From: Candidatus Babelota bacterium
GTDB lineage: Bacteria; Babelota; Babeliae; Babelales; Vermiphilaceae
Length of the DNA: 64,000 bases
Assembly (NCBI GenBank): GCA_003963225.1
Contig: RXKB01000008.1
Span: forward strand, 62,001 to 126,000
Reading direction: 5' to 3'
Below the pieces are notes generated by a model. That model was not told where the DNA came from. It searched no databases and was given only the letters and a program-made list of their open reading frames with translations. Shown one piece after another: positions 45,188-55,390 of this stretch (the first letter of the stretch is position 1; each line of letters begins with the position of its first letter). The translations under genes were made by a program, and so were the position numbers.

Positions 45188-45232
45188 ATAAAAATCACAC
45201 TATAAGAATCAAAAACTAATAAATTTTTAATT

Positions 45233-45267
45233 AAAAAGGAGTTAGGGTAAAACTAACTCCTTTTTTT
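45233..45267 (+). terminator. Terminator after the protease-like gene
   Basis: A 13-bp stem AAAAAGGAGTTAG (45233-45245) / CTAACTCCTTTTT (45253-45265) with a 7-nt loop and a T-run. Confidence 0.88.
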
Positions 45268-45327
45268 ACTATAAAAGTACTTTTGTATACTTGCTCTTAT
45301 CATAAAAAAATCTATACTTTTGTACAT

Positions 45328-46098
45328 ATGATTATACAATGCAAATGTACTATGTTTTATATACATTATTTTATTTTTGCCTTTTCTATATCGAATCTTT
45401 ATACTCAAGACAAGCAAGAGCCTGTCATCCCTCTTCTTACCCAATATAATGCGTTTTTTATTGACACTACCAATAGCGTAGACCCAGCATTTATTACCTA
45501 CATCAATCAAGAAGCCAAAAAATTTGAAACTATTGGCTTTCAATTAGCTGGATTTATTACCAATACAACAAATAGAAATACGGTAGAAGTTGCAACTGAG
45601 TTTGGTAATAAAAATGGCATTGGTTATAAAGATAAAAATAATGGTATTGCATTAGCTATTTTTCTTAACAAACCAAATGCATTTGGCCAAACACCGACCA
45701 TTGGTGTTGCAATAGGCAAAGGACTTGAAAGTCTTTTGAATGATGCTAAAATAGGGCGTTTCCTTGATGAAACATTTGTAAAAAGTCGTAAAGAAGGAAA
45801 ATGGCAAGAAGGTCTTATTGCGTTTATACAAAAAACACACCGCTATTTAGAAAATCCTAATGCCAAAGAATTTGCGCATAAACGAGACAAAAAAGAGTTG
45901 CCAGGAAATATTAAAGGCTTATTTATAATACTTTTGATTATAATTTTCCTTTTATGGATTATTAAAAAACAAGGGCCTCGCAAAAAAGGTCCCAATCGCA
46001 CGTTTTATCTGAACACATTTTATAGATCTGGCAGTGGGTTTGGTGGCGGTAGCCATGGCGGTGGGGGTGGCTTTGGCGGTGGTGGAGCAGGCAGATAA
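45328..46098 (+). CDS. TPM-domain membrane protein (TPM_phosphatase family)
   Basis: About 256 residues; the start is uncertain (ATG at 45328 or 45352; the frame is open to 45283). A hydrophobic N-terminus is followed by a TPM domain (residues about 35-170) with FETIGFQLAGFITNTT, EFGNKNGIGYKDKNNGIALAIF and IGVAIGKGLESLLNDAKIGR. Next come a membrane segment (LFIILLIIIFLLWII) and the Gly/Ser-rich tail GGGSHGGGGGFGGGGAGR typical of the family. It pairs with the LemA gene downstream, a very common neighbour. Confidence 0.85.
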   Translation: MIIQCKCTMFYIHYFIFAFSISNLYTQDKQEPVIPLLTQYNAFFIDTTNSVDPAFITYINQEAKKFETIGFQLAGFITNTTNRNTVEVATEFGNKNGIGYKDKNNGIALAIFLNKPNAFGQTPTIGVAIGKGLESLLNDAKIGRFLDETFVKSRKEGKWQEGLIAFIQKTHRYLENPNAKEFAHKRDKKELPGNIKGLFIILLIIIFLLWIIKKQGPRKKGPNRTFYLNTFYRSGSGFGGGSHGGGGGFGGGGAGR

Positions 46099-46144
46099 TT
46101 AGTAATGTCATAAATCAAAACTATATTAAGTAGGAATATATAAA

Positions 46145-46690
46145 ATGAATAAAACAATAATGTTTTTAAGTATTTTTTTGGGTTTTATTGGGTATGGAGT
46201 CATGGGTATATACACTCTTTCAACAGCATTAGAAAACATCCAGGGTGCAAAAGGAACAATTTGGACGCAAATGCAGGCAGGCTTTGACAAATTAGATACT
46301 ATTGAATCACAACTTATTGGTGCATATAAAGATAGAAAAGATATTATACAAACTATTACAACAGCACGCACGGGATACAGCGCTGCAAAAGAAATTGGCA
46401 ATCTTGACCAAGCAGCACGTGCAGCAACAGCTACTGCCAACAGTTTAAAAATATTAATTGAAAACTACCCTGCAACAGATATTTCAACCTTACAGACGAG
46501 CGTTTTAGATGAAACTGCAGGTATTTTTAATCGCATTGCATATGCACGCCAACAACTAATTAATGAACAAGTTAGTTACAATAAAAACCGGATCTTTTTC
46601 TTTATTGTTGCTCCGTGGTTTGAACGCGAAGGCGTGATAGGAGAAAAAGAAAATCCAATGAAAGCGTCTGTTAAAAGTAAATTCGCTTAA
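46145..46690 (+). CDS. LemA family protein
   Basis: 181 residues with an N-terminal membrane segment (residues 4-24), then the long helical LemA body (IWTQMQAGFDKLDTIESQLIG; IENYPATDIS; FNRIAYARQQLINEQVSYN) and a hydrophobic APWF-containing end. It follows the TPM gene by 46 bases. The conserved pair is thought to act at the membrane, but its exact role is not established. Confidence 0.85.
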   Translation: MNKTIMFLSIFLGFIGYGVMGIYTLSTALENIQGAKGTIWTQMQAGFDKLDTIESQLIGAYKDRKDIIQTITTARTGYSAAKEIGNLDQAARAATATANSLKILIENYPATDISTLQTSVLDETAGIFNRIAYARQQLINEQVSYNKNRIFFFIVAPWFEREGVIGEKENPMKASVKSKFA

Positions 46691-46714
46691 AGATGTATCA
46701 AAAAAGGATGAATA

Positions 46715-47836
46715 ATGATTGTTTATTTATTATTAACAATGATCTATTGTATAGAAGCAATGGAAATACAAGAAGATTTTACAGTAAATCCTGAAAAAGT
46801 AACTGTGCTTTATAACTATCCTACAGCACAAAATAAATATCGCACAGAAGATTTATTTTATACATATCTTAAAGCTTGCCCCGCTTACATATGGCCTGTT
46901 ATATATTTTTGTCAATCTAATCGGTCAGATAAGAATAACAATCCATACTTAAGCTTGCTTCCTTTAGATGTACAACTTAAAATATTACAGATGCATTATC
47001 AAGCAAATAATGTTTTTATATGGCACGGCCATTTGTCTAAAGAAATGGCACAAAAAATTGCCACTCCAATATTTGATTTTCCCCAATTTACAATAGAAAA
47101 AAACTTAAATCCAGATTCACTTGAGTATAAAGTGTATTTTAAGCAACCAAACGTATCTTTTACAAATGATCTCCATGTTAAGGCAAAAACTGTACTAAGT
47201 ACATTAATATCACATAATGCAATTCATCCCAATACCTCCTACTGGGAACATTTTATTGAACATCAAAATGTACCAAATAAAAATCCCCAAACTATGCTTT
47301 TAACATTAAAATCAAATATAAAAGCAGTAACATTCTCTTTTAAATATGCTTCTCTCATACCACAACAACCATTTTGCCACGATCTAACCTACACTAAAAG
47401 TTTGACTATTAATAATAAAGAAATTATTTTTGATGATTATGTTCTTTCTTGTTATTGTATAAACAGTAAGTTATTAATTGCAGAGTTTATAGACAAAGAA
47501 GCCCTAGAAAATCTTGGTAAAAGAAAACCCCCTGAAAATCATCGCATTGAAATTTTTACCTATGCAGATTCTGGAGCAATCGAAAAAATACACACCATTG
47601 ATTTGCCATTATTACCATTTGCACCAACAAAACTATTTTTGACACTAGACGAATGTAACTATATTGATATTCAACCTTTTTTTTGCAACAGAAGATTTGA
47701 GGTCATTAGCGTTTATAAAGGATGTATTATAATCTACGATAAAAAGAGGGATGAGCACTCCTGTTTTACCAGGCCGAACAATAAGTATATAGAGTATCAA
47801 GAAATAACCAATAATAAAAATGATCTGCTTTATTAA
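46715..47836 (+). CDS. Exported protein of unknown function with an F-box-like segment
   Basis: 373 residues. A short hydrophobic N-terminus (MIVYLLLTMIYCIEA) may be a signal peptide. Residues 79-95 (LSLLPLDVQLKILQMHY) resemble the start of an F-box (LPxxVxxxIL). The remainder looks beta-rich with no known motif. It starts 24 bases after the LemA gene. The F-box reading rests on one short segment and is weak. Confidence 0.65.
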   Translation: MIVYLLLTMIYCIEAMEIQEDFTVNPEKVTVLYNYPTAQNKYRTEDLFYTYLKACPAYIWPVIYFCQSNRSDKNNNPYLSLLPLDVQLKILQMHYQANNVFIWHGHLSKEMAQKIATPIFDFPQFTIEKNLNPDSLEYKVYFKQPNVSFTNDLHVKAKTVLSTLISHNAIHPNTSYWEHFIEHQNVPNKNPQTMLLTLKSNIKAVTFSFKYASLIPQQPFCHDLTYTKSLTINNKEIIFDDYVLSCYCINSKLLIAEFIDKEALENLGKRKPPENHRIEIFTYADSGAIEKIHTIDLPLLPFAPTKLFLTLDECNYIDIQPFFCNRRFEVISVYKGCIIIYDKKRDEHSCFTRPNNKYIEYQEITNNKNDLLY

Positions 47837-48054
47837 TATATAAAAAGCGTATGCATTAAAAAACCATATGTTTATATATGCTTAGCAAACCACTTATAGC
47901 AATAGTAACCTTTTAAAAAGTTGCTTATTTTATTGCTTTATTTTTAAAATATGTTACTATCCCGAAAGTGTTTATAATCGATTTAATCAGTAATGTTCTC
48001 TATTTGCGTAAACACAGTTATGGTTATACTATACATTTTTGGGAGCTATTTTTT

Positions 48055-49230
48055 ATGAGCAAACATTTATTGACTGCTGGTCTTGCTATTTTTTCCATGT
48101 TTTTTGGTGCTGGAAATCTTATTTATCCACTGATTACTGGTATGACAGCAGGCCAATATACATGGCTTGGCATGATTGGTTTTTTATTAACCGCAGCTCT
48201 TTTGCCCTTACTGGGCCTCACTGCAATGATTTTTTTTGATGGTGATTACGATAGTTTTTTTGGAAGGCTAGGATATATTCCTGGAAAAATAATTATTTTT
48301 ATCTGCATGATGATTATAGGCCCAATCATTGCAATACCTCGCATTATTAGCCTTTCAGAAATAATGATTCAACCTTTTATCCCTTGGCTTGGTAGCCATA
48401 ACTACTTACAATCATTTATCTTTGCAGTAATTTTTTTAATAATTACTTTTTTGGCAACCTATCGTGAAAATAAAATTATCTCAGTTTTGGGCAACGTTAT
48501 TTCTCCTATTTTACTTTGTTGTTTAGGGGTTATTGTAACCAAAGGCTTGTATGAAGGTATCCTGTATAATCAAATTATCCCTGCAACCACGAACAATAAG
48601 CTTGTCATTTTTAGGGAAAATTTTATTCGCGGATATGAAACGCTCGATTTATTAGGAGCAATATTTTTTGCATCAATTGTAATATCGTTACTTAAAATAC
48701 AAGCAGAACGACCCGCTAATGCTTTAACTTTATCTAAAATGGGTTTGCAAGCTGGCTTAATAGGTATCTCTTTGTTATGCATAGTATATATTGGAATGAG
48801 CACTTTAAGCGTCTATCATGGACATGACTTAGAAATGCTTGATGCCGGTCAATTATTCAGAGAAATTTCACTACGCATTCTTGGAACTCATGGCACGTTA
48901 ATAATTGCATTAGCTGTTCTTTTGGCTTGCTTGTCAACAGCAATTGCATTAGCTGCAGTTGTGGCTGCCTATATTGAACATGAAATTATGTGCAATACCG
49001 TAACCTACGTACAATCCCTCATAATGACACTGGTGGCATGCCTTCCTTTATCTGTTTTTGGATTAGAAAAAGTTTTGTCACTTACAGGCGGGCCTATTGT
49101 TTATATAGGATATCCTATTATTATTAGTCTAACTATATGCAATTTAGCCTATAAAACAGTGGGATTTTCTTATGTAAAAATACCTGTAACATTCACTGGT
49201 ATAATTGCTACCATTATGTATATATCATAA
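48055..49230 (+). CDS. brnQ: Branched-chain amino acid transporter (BrnQ/LIVCS family)
   Basis: 391 residues from the ATG at 48055 (GGGAG upstream; the frame is open from 47968). It has about twelve membrane segments and the hallmark N-terminus LAIFSMFFGAGNLIYPL. The family imports Leu/Ile/Val with Na+ or H+, fitting an amino-acid-dependent organism. A perfect 18-bp terminator follows. Confidence 0.93.
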   Translation: MSKHLLTAGLAIFSMFFGAGNLIYPLITGMTAGQYTWLGMIGFLLTAALLPLLGLTAMIFFDGDYDSFFGRLGYIPGKIIIFICMMIIGPIIAIPRIISLSEIMIQPFIPWLGSHNYLQSFIFAVIFLIITFLATYRENKIISVLGNVISPILLCCLGVIVTKGLYEGILYNQIIPATTNNKLVIFRENFIRGYETLDLLGAIFFASIVISLLKIQAERPANALTLSKMGLQAGLIGISLLCIVYIGMSTLSVYHGHDLEMLDAGQLFREISLRILGTHGTLIIALAVLLACLSTAIALAAVVAAYIEHEIMCNTVTYVQSLIMTLVACLPLSVFGLEKVLSLTGGPIVYIGYPIIISLTICNLAYKTVGFSYVKIPVTFTGIIATIMYIS

Positions 49231-49242
49231 AAAAGTACTTAG

Positions 49243-49290
49243 ATCGCCATTTAATAATTCTAATATGAATTATTAAATGGCGATTTTTTA
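49243..49290 (+). terminator. Terminator after brnQ, 18-bp perfect stem
   Basis: The stem 49243-49260 pairs fully with 49267-49284 around the loop TAATAT, and then a T-run follows. Confidence 0.92.
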
Positions 49291-49370
49291 ATTAATTATT
49301 ATTATGTATGAGATTTTTTGACAGAAAAGTTTATTGTATTTATGCTTTCTTAATGAAAAGGTTTTTTATT

Positions 49371-50000
49371 ATGTTTATACACGAAAGAAATAATATGAGC
49401 GTCACTTTAAAAAAAATTTATATCACAGTAATTTTGGCATCTATTTTTGCCGTAGAAAGAAGTCTGGGGAATGAAAACACTATCAAATCAACTGTGAAAT
49501 TTCCATTGTTGAGCATGGTTCATCAATTGATAAGCCATGGAAATAACGCTAAAATTGGAGCCTCTTTTTTTTTAGTTCTTTATTTATGTAATCAATATTA
49601 TAATCACAAAACAAGACCTAAAGACGAGGACATCTCTGAAGAAGGATATAATAGGCGCTGGTTTGAAATCATACACGGCAACTATTCGACAATCAAAAAG
49701 ATACAGCTTTTAATTTCTTTTATAGATGACTTTTATATTTTTGGAAGAAGAGCCAAATCTGTAGAAATTACTACTAAAACTAAAAATTGCGATGGAGCTG
49801 AAGTAGTTACAAAAGAAAAAAAAGCCGTTATAAAAGGTACTGGTCCTATAGCATTTTTATATGACAAAGTATTTGATGGATTAGAAAACACATTAAAATC
49901 TATTGGTCAAATAGCAACTTTTGTTCTTATTGTTGATAGATTATTAAGTTCTGAAATCGACTTTTTACTTAAACCTACAAAGGCAGAATTTAGTATCTAA
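49371..50000 (+). CDS. Exported or membrane protein of unknown function
   Basis: 209 residues from the ATG at 49371 (AAAAGG 9 bases upstream; an ATG at 49395 is also possible and the frame is open from 49308). The N-terminal signal runs KKIYITVILASIFAVERSLG. A second hydrophobic segment (GASFFLVLYLCNQYY) is a likely membrane span, and a third lies near the end (IATFVLIVDRLL). No family is recognised. Confidence 0.65.
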   Translation: MFIHERNNMSVTLKKIYITVILASIFAVERSLGNENTIKSTVKFPLLSMVHQLISHGNNAKIGASFFLVLYLCNQYYNHKTRPKDEDISEEGYNRRWFEIIHGNYSTIKKIQLLISFIDDFYIFGRRAKSVEITTKTKNCDGAEVVTKEKKAVIKGTGPIAFLYDKVFDGLENTLKSIGQIATFVLIVDRLLSSEIDFLLKPTKAEFSI

Positions 50001-50038
50001 CCAAACCTAAGCATAATTTTTATATAATTAGACTTTAT

Positions 50039-50070
50039 AATGCGTTGACATCTTGGTATGTTGACGCATT
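50039..50070. terminator. Hairpin between two exported-protein genes
   Basis: A 13-bp stem with two G-T pairs (50039-50051 with 50058-50070) and a 6-nt loop. The T-run is weak, so termination is likely but not certain. Confidence 0.5.
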
Positions 50071-50090
50071 ATTATTTGAAAGAATATACC

Positions 50091-50696
50091 ATGACCAACC
50101 GCATAATAATACACATTAACCGTAGCACACACGTATGCTCTTTGTTGCTACTGTTATTACCATTTTCATATACATTAGAAACACCAATATATAGCAACAA
50201 AATAATTGAACAACAGTACTCACCAAAACTAATGCAAGCTTATGCCTTTTACATTGCTATTGTCATACAACATGCAAATGATTTTAAACAAATACATTCC
50301 TCTAGGCACAAAAACGATAAAGACCAACAGGCATTAATACATCAAATAGTTATCAACAATTATAATAATAAAGAAAAATTATTAGTTTATAAAGAAAATA
50401 CAGCTTATCAAGAACTTCCATACCTCTATTGTAAAAAAAACTTGAGCGCAATCAAGAAAAAAATAAATAACATACTCAATTCTTTAAAAACAAAGCATAT
50501 ACTTGAACAATCAAGCATCAAACACTGCTTTGAACACCTATTAATACAAATCGATTTGCTAGAAAAAGCGATTATTAGCACGCCTGAATATTACCAAGAA
50601 CAAGTTAAAATTGCTGTAAAAAAAGAATCTTTTTTTACACAAATAGTGCAATCTGGCCTAGGATTTATTGCTAAAAAAATTATACCGTTTTTTTAA
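50091..50696 (+). CDS. Exported protein of unknown function
   Basis: 201 residues from the ATG at 50091; the upstream ATG at 50058 lies inside a hairpin. The signal peptide contains VCSLLLLLLPFSYT. The mature part is basic and helical. The 3' end overlaps pyrG by 4 bases tail-to-tail. It is not recognised. Confidence 0.65.
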   Translation: MTNRIIIHINRSTHVCSLLLLLLPFSYTLETPIYSNKIIEQQYSPKLMQAYAFYIAIVIQHANDFKQIHSSRHKNDKDQQALIHQIVINNYNNKEKLLVYKENTAYQELPYLYCKKNLSAIKKKINNILNSLKTKHILEQSSIKHCFEHLLIQIDLLEKAIISTPEYYQEQVKIAVKKESFFTQIVQSGLGFIAKKIIPFF

Positions 50697-52375
50697 CTTT
50701 GCTTTTTTATTGCCTGTACAAATCCATAAAACAATGGATTAGAATCACCAAACCTACTGGTAAATTCTGGATGAGCTTGTGTGGCAACAAAAAATGGATG
50801 CTCTTTTAACTCTATGTTTTCAACTAATAATGTACCATTATTGTCAAAACTGTACCCAGAAACTACAAGCCCCTTATTTTTTAACTGCTTTACATATGCA
50901 GGATTAACTTCATATCTATGGCGATGCCTTTCAATAATAATGGGCTTATTATCTTTAAACAAAACTCTATCAGCATTTGTATATAAAAAATATGTTAACG
51001 ATTCTGGCTCAACATAGGCTGCATAATCACCCAAACGCATCGAAGCACCGTATCGTCCTTGTTCCATATCTATTTTTTGTGAATCAAGTAAAGTGACCAC
51101 TGGATAAGAAGTATGCTGATTTACCTCTGTCGTATGTGCTTGCGGCATACCACATTGATATCTTGCAAAAGCAACCACAGCCAATTGTAAACCGTAACAT
51201 AATCCCAAAAAAGGAATGTTATGCTGACGCACATACTCAATTGCTGCAATTTTTCCCTCAACACCATTTGCGCCAAAACCGCCTGGTACAATAATGCCAT
51301 CTACATCATCAAGCAAATGCCAAGATGGATTCTCAGATTCAAAATCTTGCGCATTTAGCCAAACAATATCAACAGCAACTTCACTTTCTGCAGCAGCATG
51401 AAGCAAAGCATGATGAATAGAAAGATAACTATCAGTTAAACTAAAATCTCCTGCGCCCAAATACTTACCAACAATACCAACTTTAACTGTGTTTTTTTTC
51501 TGTTTTAATATATCCACTCGCTTTTGCCACAAAGACCAATCTGGCTTTTTTTTAACAGGCAATCCGAATGCTTTTAAAAAAAGAGGTCCAACATGTTGAT
51601 TTTCAAAAATAAGAGGTATTTCATATACTGATGTAACATTAGGAGACGCTATTAAATGATCTAATGGAACGTGAGCACATTCCTCTATTTTTTTTCTACG
51701 CAGCTCATCAATAGGAAATTCTGCACGACAAATAATAAAATCTGGAAAAATACCTTGCTCTGCAAGCATACGAATAGCTTGTTGTGTAGGCTTTGTTTTC
51801 ATTTCATGAATATGTCCAGGCACGGGCAAATACGTAACCAATGTATATACGACAGATCCAACACCATAAGTCCGCTCTAACCATTTAAGCGCAAATAAAA
51901 AAGGGACATTCTCATAATCACCAACCGTACCACCAATTTCTATCAATGCAATGTCAAATCCTTGAGCGGCTTTGCCAATACGATCAACTATTGCTTGAAT
52001 AATATGAGGTATAAACTGAACGGTTTGTCCAAGATATTTGCCTTGGCGTTCATCATCAATAACAGTTTTATATACTTGCCCAGACGTTATATTATTGTGC
52101 TTAGGAATAGATATATTTAAAAATCGTTCGTAAGTGCCTAAATCTTGATCAATTTCACCACCATCATAAGTAACCCACACTTCACCATGTTCTGTAGGCC
52201 GCAAGGTTCCGGCATCATAATTTAAATATGGATCTATCTTAATAATGGTTACTTTGTAACCATATTCTTGTAATATTTTACCAATGGATGCTGTTGCAAC
52301 GCCTTTACCAACACCTGAAATAACTCCACCCGCTACCATTAAAAACTTTGGTTGTTGTTGCGTGTTCATACTCAT
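50693..52375 (-). CDS. pyrG: CTP synthase
   Basis: About 560 residues (starts possible at 52381, 52375 and 52369; AGGA lies 6 bases before 52375). The N-terminal synthetase domain has GGVISGVGKGVATASIG. The C-terminal glutamine amidotransferase has the nucleophile Cys in PFLGLCYGLQLA (about residue 392) and the His-Glu in AQAHPEF. It is the third gene of rpmE-prfA-pyrG. Confidence 0.98.
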   Translation of the reverse strand: MSMNTQQQPKFLMVAGGVISGVGKGVATASIGKILQEYGYKVTIIKIDPYLNYDAGTLRPTEHGEVWVTYDGGEIDQDLGTYERFLNISIPKHNNITSGQVYKTVIDDERQGKYLGQTVQFIPHIIQAIVDRIGKAAQGFDIALIEIGGTVGDYENVPFLFALKWLERTYGVGSVVYTLVTYLPVPGHIHEMKTKPTQQAIRMLAEQGIFPDFIICRAEFPIDELRRKKIEECAHVPLDHLIASPNVTSVYEIPLIFENQHVGPLFLKAFGLPVKKKPDWSLWQKRVDILKQKKNTVKVGIVGKYLGAGDFSLTDSYLSIHHALLHAAAESEVAVDIVWLNAQDFESENPSWHLLDDVDGIIVPGGFGANGVEGKIAAIEYVRQHNIPFLGLCYGLQLAVVAFARYQCGMPQAHTTEVNQHTSYPVVTLLDSQKIDMEQGRYGASMRLGDYAAYVEPESLTYFLYTNADRVLFKDNKPIIIERHRHRYEVNPAYVKQLKNKGLVVSGYSFDNNGTLLVENIELKEHPFFVATQAHPEFTSRFGDSNPLFYGFVQAIKKQS

Positions 52376-52403
52376 CCTCAATCCTGCACATTACATTTTT
52401 ATT

Positions 52404-53489
52404 TTAAATATCAAGCACAGCGTATTTTTTACGACGTTCTAAATCTGCTTTTCTTAAAGCATCAATAATATCTTCCATATCACCTGCCATTACATAATCA
52501 AGTTTTTTAAGTGTCAAATCTATTTGATGATCAGTAATCCTGTTTTGAGGAAAATTATAAGTACGAATTTTTTCTGCTCGTTGACCACTGCCTACCATTT
52601 CTTTACGTTGCATATCAATTTCTTGTGTATGCTTTTCTTTTTCGAAAGCTAAAATCCTTGATTGCAACATTTTTAAAGCTTTTGCTTTATTTTTATGCTG
52701 CGAACGCTCATCTTGACAAGCAACGACCACTCCAGAAGGAATATGAGTAATGCGAACCGCAGAATCTGTAGTATTTACATGCTGGCCACCAGCACCACTT
52801 GCTCTATACACATCAATGCGTAAATCTGCCGGATTAATGGTCACATCAACTTCTTCTGCCTCTGGCAAAACAGCAACTGTCGCAGTTGAAGTATGCACAC
52901 GCCCAGCTGTTTCTGTTTTTGGTACCCTTTGCACACGATGTACCCCGGCTTCAAATTTTAAATGGCCAAATACATTATTTCCTTCAATGTGAAGTACAGC
53001 TGCACGAATACCACCCAAATCAGTGGGACTTTCATCAACCAGAGATACTTTCCAGCCTTTTTGTAAAGCATAGCTTGTATACATTTTTATAAGATCAGAT
53101 GCAAAAAGTGCAGCTTCTTGCCCTCCAGCGCTAGCACGCACTTCTAAAAAAACAGACCTATTATCATGTTCATCAGCAGGGATCAACGATTCTTCTATTT
53201 GTTCTTGTTTTAAACATATACTTTTTTCAAGCGCATGCAGCTCTTCTAAAAAAAGCTCTTGCATCTGTACATCATCTATACTAGCTAAATCTTTTTTAAC
53301 AGCATCTAACGATGCATTAAGAGAATCTAATTCTTCTTTTAAAGCAAGAAGCTTGCTGATTTTAGCAAGCTTCTTTTGTAATCCAATACGCTCAGCACTT
53401 GATATATTATGTTTAACAATCTGATTTTCCAACTCATTTTTTTTGGCTAAAAACAAGCTCCATTCAACGTGCATTTGATGCCCCATCAA
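52404..53489 (-). CDS. prfA: Peptide chain release factor 1
   Basis: 361 residues with the catalytic GGQ in [16 protein letters not shown] (near residue 235) and the RF1-type region [23 protein letters not shown]. It releases peptides at UAA/UAG. The start is 3 bases after the rpmE stop, so translation is probably coupled. RF2 is not seen in the window. Confidence 0.97.
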   Translation of the reverse strand: MMGHQMHVEWSLFLAKKNELENQIVKHNISSAERIGLQKKLAKISKLLALKEELDSLNASLDAVKKDLASIDDVQMQELFLEELHALEKSICLKQEQIEESLIPADEHDNRSVFLEVRASAGGQEAALFASDLIKMYTSYALQKGWKVSLVDESPTDLGGIRAAVLHIEGNNVFGHLKFEAGVHRVQRVPKTETAGRVHTSTATVAVLPEAEEVDVTINPADLRIDVYRASGAGGQHVNTTDSAVRITHIPSGVVVACQDERSQHKNKAKALKMLQSRILAFEKEKHTQEIDMQRKEMVGSGQRAEKIRTYNFPQNRITDHQIDLTLKKLDYVMAGDMEDIIDALRKADLERRKKYAVLDI

Positions 53490-53492
53490 AAA

Positions 53493-53705
53493 TTAACGAT
53501 TGTTTTTACCCTTTTGATATTTCTTTTCAAATTTTTCAATACGACCCGCAGTATCAACAAATTTTTGTGCCCCAGTATAAAACGGATGGCAATTAGAACA
53601 CAAAGTCACTTTAATTTCTTTACGTGTTGAACGTGTAACAAATTCATTGCCACAGGTGCAATGAACGTTTACTTCATACAGTTGCGGCTGAATATCTTTG
53701 TTCAT
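53493..53705 (-). CDS. rpmE: Large ribosomal subunit protein bL31
   Basis: 70 residues. The zinc-type bL31 has its Cys residues in HCTCGNEF and [11 protein letters not shown]. It is followed by prfA, the usual neighbour, and then pyrG. Confidence 0.96.
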   Translation of the reverse strand: MNKDIQPQLYEVNVHCTCGNEFVTRSTRKEIKVTLCSNCHPFYTGAQKFVDTAGRIEKFEKKYQKGKNNR

Positions 53706-53780
53706 GCTAAAACCTTTTACTTAAAAATCATTATATTGAAAGTGTATTTTTATATTATAAACGTAAAAATATCATTAATA

Positions 53781-55244
53781 CTAAGCGTTGTAAAGTTTAT
53801 CGGCGACATTAATTGAGGTGTCAGTCGCTGAAGAACTATCTATAAAACTCTTTTTTTTATCTTTATACTGCTTAATCATAGCATTAATAATATCTTGTAC
53901 TATAACATCGGTATACACCTCTTCATCTATATCTTGCAATTCTGTTTTAATACTTTCAAAAAGAGAAGCAATATCAGCATGGCTAAATTCATCTGTTTGT
54001 TGAGCAATATATTGAATAGCACTGTTATCTAATGTCTTTTCTATGTCATTTTTGACAATGTCAAGCTCATATCCCACCTCTAAAAGCTCATTTTTTTTAA
54101 GTTTAATTAAAGCTTTGCGAGTCTTTTGATCTGGCAACGGCATATATACAAGCTCTTGAATACGCCTTGCCATAGCTTTATCAAGCACAACTTTATGATT
54201 CGTTGCTGCAATTAATAAAAACTTAGTGCTTGCTTGGCCTAATCTATTCAAAAAGTGATTAACAATGCGATGCTCTTGGGTACCCGGTTTTAATAAAGCT
54301 CTATCTACAAATAACGAATCGGCCTCATCAATAAAAATAACTAATCCTCTATTAGAACGCTCAGCATAATCAAAAAGCTCATCAATAGATGATATACCTG
54401 CCCCTTCTTGAAAAAAAGCTCCTCCTGTCGTTTCTGCAAAATCCATACCCGATTCGTCTGCCAGATAACGAGCAAACATAGTTTTACCAGTACCTGGAGG
54501 CCCCCAAAGTAAAATATTTCTATATGAACTAGAAGCTTTTCTTGTTTTACGCATACGCACATTAGTTTTTTTAGTAATACGAACTAACTTAAGCAACCGT
54601 GCTTCAACTTGCTCGTCAAGTATCATAGGAAGCTTTTTTGATGGACAAAACCAGCTTTTTATACGATCCCAAAGGCCCATTTTTTTGCGTGTTAGCACAC
54701 GAGGCTTTTGTATTTTTTTAAGAACAAAATACTCAATCATTTGCCATAACACTTTGCCTGCATAATACAAACTAAATGAAATCAAAAAACCCATACCAAT
54801 AGTAGCTGCATAGGAACTGATATCTGCAGGATGTAAAATTGAACCGACATAACTTTGCTGGATAGTTCGCAAATGAGAAGCAGACTCCTTTGAACCTGCA
54901 GCAATTTCTCCAAAAAAATTTTTATTGGCCTCCGCAACATTTCCACCCACTACTTTTGCATCGCTTCCCCATGACTTGGTGCCTTGAACAATTCCTTCCC
55001 CCATGCTAGAAAGACCTGCCTGCAGTGCTTGCCCAATACCCTCACCAAAAGCAGCGTAATCTACACCAGAGGCGTCAAGCTTTACATTAACAGGAAGCCC
55101 TTCTTTGCCAAATTTAGAAACCAACTGATTAAAAACTTCTTTTTCTGGGTAAGCTTTTAATGTTGAATCGTTACCATGCATAGCCAAAACCTGCGTCGCA
55201 ACATAGCTTAATGCTGTAAAAAAACAAGCGAAATGTATACGCAT
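53781..55244 (-). CDS. Membrane AAA+ ATPase resembling mitochondrial ATAD3
   Basis: 487 residues. A signal-like N-terminus (1-21) is followed by an Ala/Gly-rich region (60-130), one membrane span (about 146-175), and a AAA+ domain: Walker A GPPGTGKT 248-255, Walker B IFIDEAD (D306, E307), sensor-1 N349 and arginines R360/R361. The stretch from NILLWGPPGTGKTMFARYLA through SGMDFAETTGG, RSNRGLVIFIDEADSL and GQASTKFLLIAATN lines up closely with what I recall of ATAD3. With a cleaved signal the AAA domain would be cytoplasmic and the N-terminal part outside, the same topology as ATAD3 in the inner mitochondrial membrane. The substrate is unknown. Confidence 0.82.
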   Translation of the reverse strand: MRIHFACFFTALSYVATQVLAMHGNDSTLKAYPEKEVFNQLVSKFGKEGLPVNVKLDASGVDYAAFGEGIGQALQAGLSSMGEGIVQGTKSWGSDAKVVGGNVAEANKNFFGEIAAGSKESASHLRTIQQSYVGSILHPADISSYAATIGMGFLISFSLYYAGKVLWQMIEYFVLKKIQKPRVLTRKKMGLWDRIKSWFCPSKKLPMILDEQVEARLLKLVRITKKTNVRMRKTRKASSSYRNILLWGPPGTGKTMFARYLADESGMDFAETTGGAFFQEGAGISSIDELFDYAERSNRGLVIFIDEADSLFVDRALLKPGTQEHRIVNHFLNRLGQASTKFLLIAATNHKVVLDKAMARRIQELVYMPLPDQKTRKALIKLKKNELLEVGYELDIVKNDIEKTLDNSAIQYIAQQTDEFSHADIASLFESIKTELQDIDEEVYTDVIVQDIINAMIKQYKDKKKSFIDSSSATDTSINVADKLYNA

Positions 55245-55390
55245 AGTGTATTTTCCTTTATACTTGGTAAAAATAAATATAAAAATTATTTATAATAATA
55301 ATGTTTTCGAAAACAAACACAATTAAAAATGTTATTTTTCTTTATATTAAATTAAAAAAATTAATAAATTTAAAATATACATAAAAAAAC

